From Parus major (Eukaryota; Chordata; Aves; Passeriformes; Paridae): a stretch of 64,000 nucleotides of DNA. Both the position numbers and the translations under genes were made by a program. Below, piece by piece: positions 62,470 to 64,000 of the stretch. The notes beneath the pieces are model-generated. The model saw only the letters and a list, made by a program, of their open reading frames with translations. It was not told where the DNA came from and did not search any database. Location: contig NC_031781.1 of the NCBI RefSeq assembly GCF_001522545.3, positions 9,863,487 to 9,927,486 of the forward strand, in the 5' to 3' direction. Position 1 is the first letter of the stretch; each line of letters opens with the position of its first letter.

Positions 62470-64000
62470 ATCTGAGGTTTTTTTAAATCTAAAGTTCAGT
62501 TAAGAAATCTCATAGCAGAGAAAAGAAAAATGCCTTTTCCCCAAAAAATGACCAAGTGAATGAATTTCACATTTCCAACTAAGCTCTCAATTTCTTCTTC
62601 CATCTTCAAATACTAATGCTGTTACTGCTTGGACTAAAGTTGTGTACCAAGTCCAGAGATCAACAGCTTACTGGGCCATGGGTTTAACCTTCATCTCCTG
62701 TCACCTAGTAAGGTGATAAGAAATTCAAAATCCAAGAGATAAATCCAAGAAGGGGAAAAGAAAAAACATTTGCTTTAGTGCCACAGGAGGGAAATGGAGT
62801 CAGGGAGGCAGTGAATTGCATTCCATAGCAGAGAAAAAGGCTTGAGCTCCGATATTTCAGTGCTTCAACTGTGTTGTTATCTGCTTTATTTGTTATCTGT
62901 TATCTCTCTTGGTTACTCCAGGTATGATGATGATGATGATGATAATTTCCACAGGTCTCCTCTGATTGCCAACAGATGCTTTCAGAGGACTGCTCCATAA
63001 AGCTGTGCTATCCTGCACAGGGCTCTCTGGTGTATCCAAGACCAGGACAATAATTTCATTTGGGCACCATCTTTTCCATATTGCTCTACCCTGCTCTCAG
63101 TGCTCTTCTAGGCTGCCCCAGGGTCCCTCAGTGAGACCTGTGCCTTTGTACCTTTATCTCCATAGCTTTCCATCCTCTTTCTGGGGGTAAGTAAGGACAA
63201 CAGCAAAGCCTCAGCATCAGAGATGTTGGAGGAGAAGGGTGGCTCAGGCAAGTGTTTGAAGGCGTGGAGTGGCACTGTGCAATGGAGAGAAGCCACTCAG
63301 TCAAAGTTGGTTTCAGTATCTACAAGTGATTTAGTCACGGTGGGATTCTTCTACAGTCAATGGGGAGAAGAAAAGCTCTCAAGGGTGTGATTCATGTGAC
63401 CTACTTTAGGCATCTACTTTGGAATGAGATGAATTACACCTCTGGCTCCATTGACTGTATATTGATGAGATGTCTGCCTACTGTACAAAAGGAGCTTTGG
63501 GTGACTAGCTTAAACTTAGAATCCTGAATTTAATCAGATTAATTCACCCTATATGTCTACACATGCTCCAGTTCTCTCTCTTGTTGGTGTAGATGTGAAA
63601 GGAAGAGCCTTTTCTTTTTCTTTGCGAGACTGCAAATAAATCAGATTCAGAAAGCACTCAAGAAAGAGCAGCAATGTGAGATAGGGCTAGACTACGAAGG
63701 GAACTGGGCAGGGAAAGGTATTAACTTCTCTTGTCTGTCCTTCAGAACAAATTCACAGGAATCAAGGAAAATAAAGATGATCTCATGCCTAAAAATAAAA
63801 AATAAATATATATTGGTCAAGTGAGGTTTCCTGGAGTCTTCTGGCCATTTGCCACAGGGAGGAAAAAGGTCCTCCCTACAGAGACATTATTTCTTGAAGG
63901 TTTGGACAATTACTGCATTTTACCTTTTCTACCACAGCGTGGGTGCTTTCCTCTTTTTAACAGTTTGTCTATGAGCATTTTAGCTTCAGCTTAGTAAGAG
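62470..64000. other. Non-coding stretch to the window end
   Basis: No gene is supported. It holds a short (ATG)n run at 62924-62944 (about seven triplets) and otherwise unique-looking sequence of mixed composition. Open frames near 62966-63296 overlap on opposite strands and are unrecognised. Confidence 0.55.

Noticed and set aside
62115..62475. Lys/Arg/Glu-rich and Phe/Ser-rich frames across the 170-N gap
   Set aside because: Translation of (CTTTT)n on either strand plus unsequenced N.
1..64000. tRNA, rRNA, U6, 7SK and Y RNA genes
   Set aside because: I looked for their characteristic conserved segments on both strands and saw none. A covariance-model search would be decisive.

Overview
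The window looks like vertebrate nuclear DNA, most likely from a bird. The best evidence is five 5'-truncated CR1 non-LTR retrotransposon remnants, several with the typical avian CR1 3' end (a run close to CCCTTCCAACYC followed by an ATTCTRTGATT-type tail). Long pentanucleotide microsatellites, two assembly gaps and the absence of any dense array of long reading frames also fit. The exact species and the nearest gene cannot be told from the sequence. A passerine or other neoavian bird is a guess.

No intact protein-coding gene, rRNA, tRNA or CRISPR array could be supported. The longest uninterrupted frames (about 190 codons at most) lie in the GC-richer half, overlap other open frames on both strands and match no protein I recognise. 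The window is therefore read as an intergenic desert or the inside of a very large intron.

Layout. Positions 1-37.3 kb are strongly AT-rich, sparse non-coding DNA. This part holds an old ~1 kb CR1 copy (12.7-13.7 kb, + strand), two short CR1 pieces facing opposite ways (29.8 and 30.1 kb), a few short inverted repeats, and one 168-codon minus-strand frame broken by a single TGA (16.0-16.5 kb) that may be a pseudogene or chance. From 37.3 to 38.9 kb there are two CR1 copies, both on the minus strand, then a (CCCTT)n tract, a 100-N gap and an (ATTTT)n tract. From about 39 kb to the end the DNA is on the whole GC-richer and more heterogeneous, with AT-rich, high-complexity blocks that look like candidate conserved non-coding elements. 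It also holds a CR1 3' end (49.8 kb), a close pair of palindromes (52.2 kb), a 10-bp minisatellite (60.0 kb), a possible very old amniote repeat tail (60.9 kb) and a (CTTTT)n/(CTCTT)n array interrupted by a 170-N gap (62.2-62.5 kb).

No genes can be seen working together here. The most useful points for a reader are the change of composition at the 100-N gap, the single-stop frame at 16 kb, and the candidate regulatory blocks between 41 and 58 kb. No previously undescribed biological system was found.
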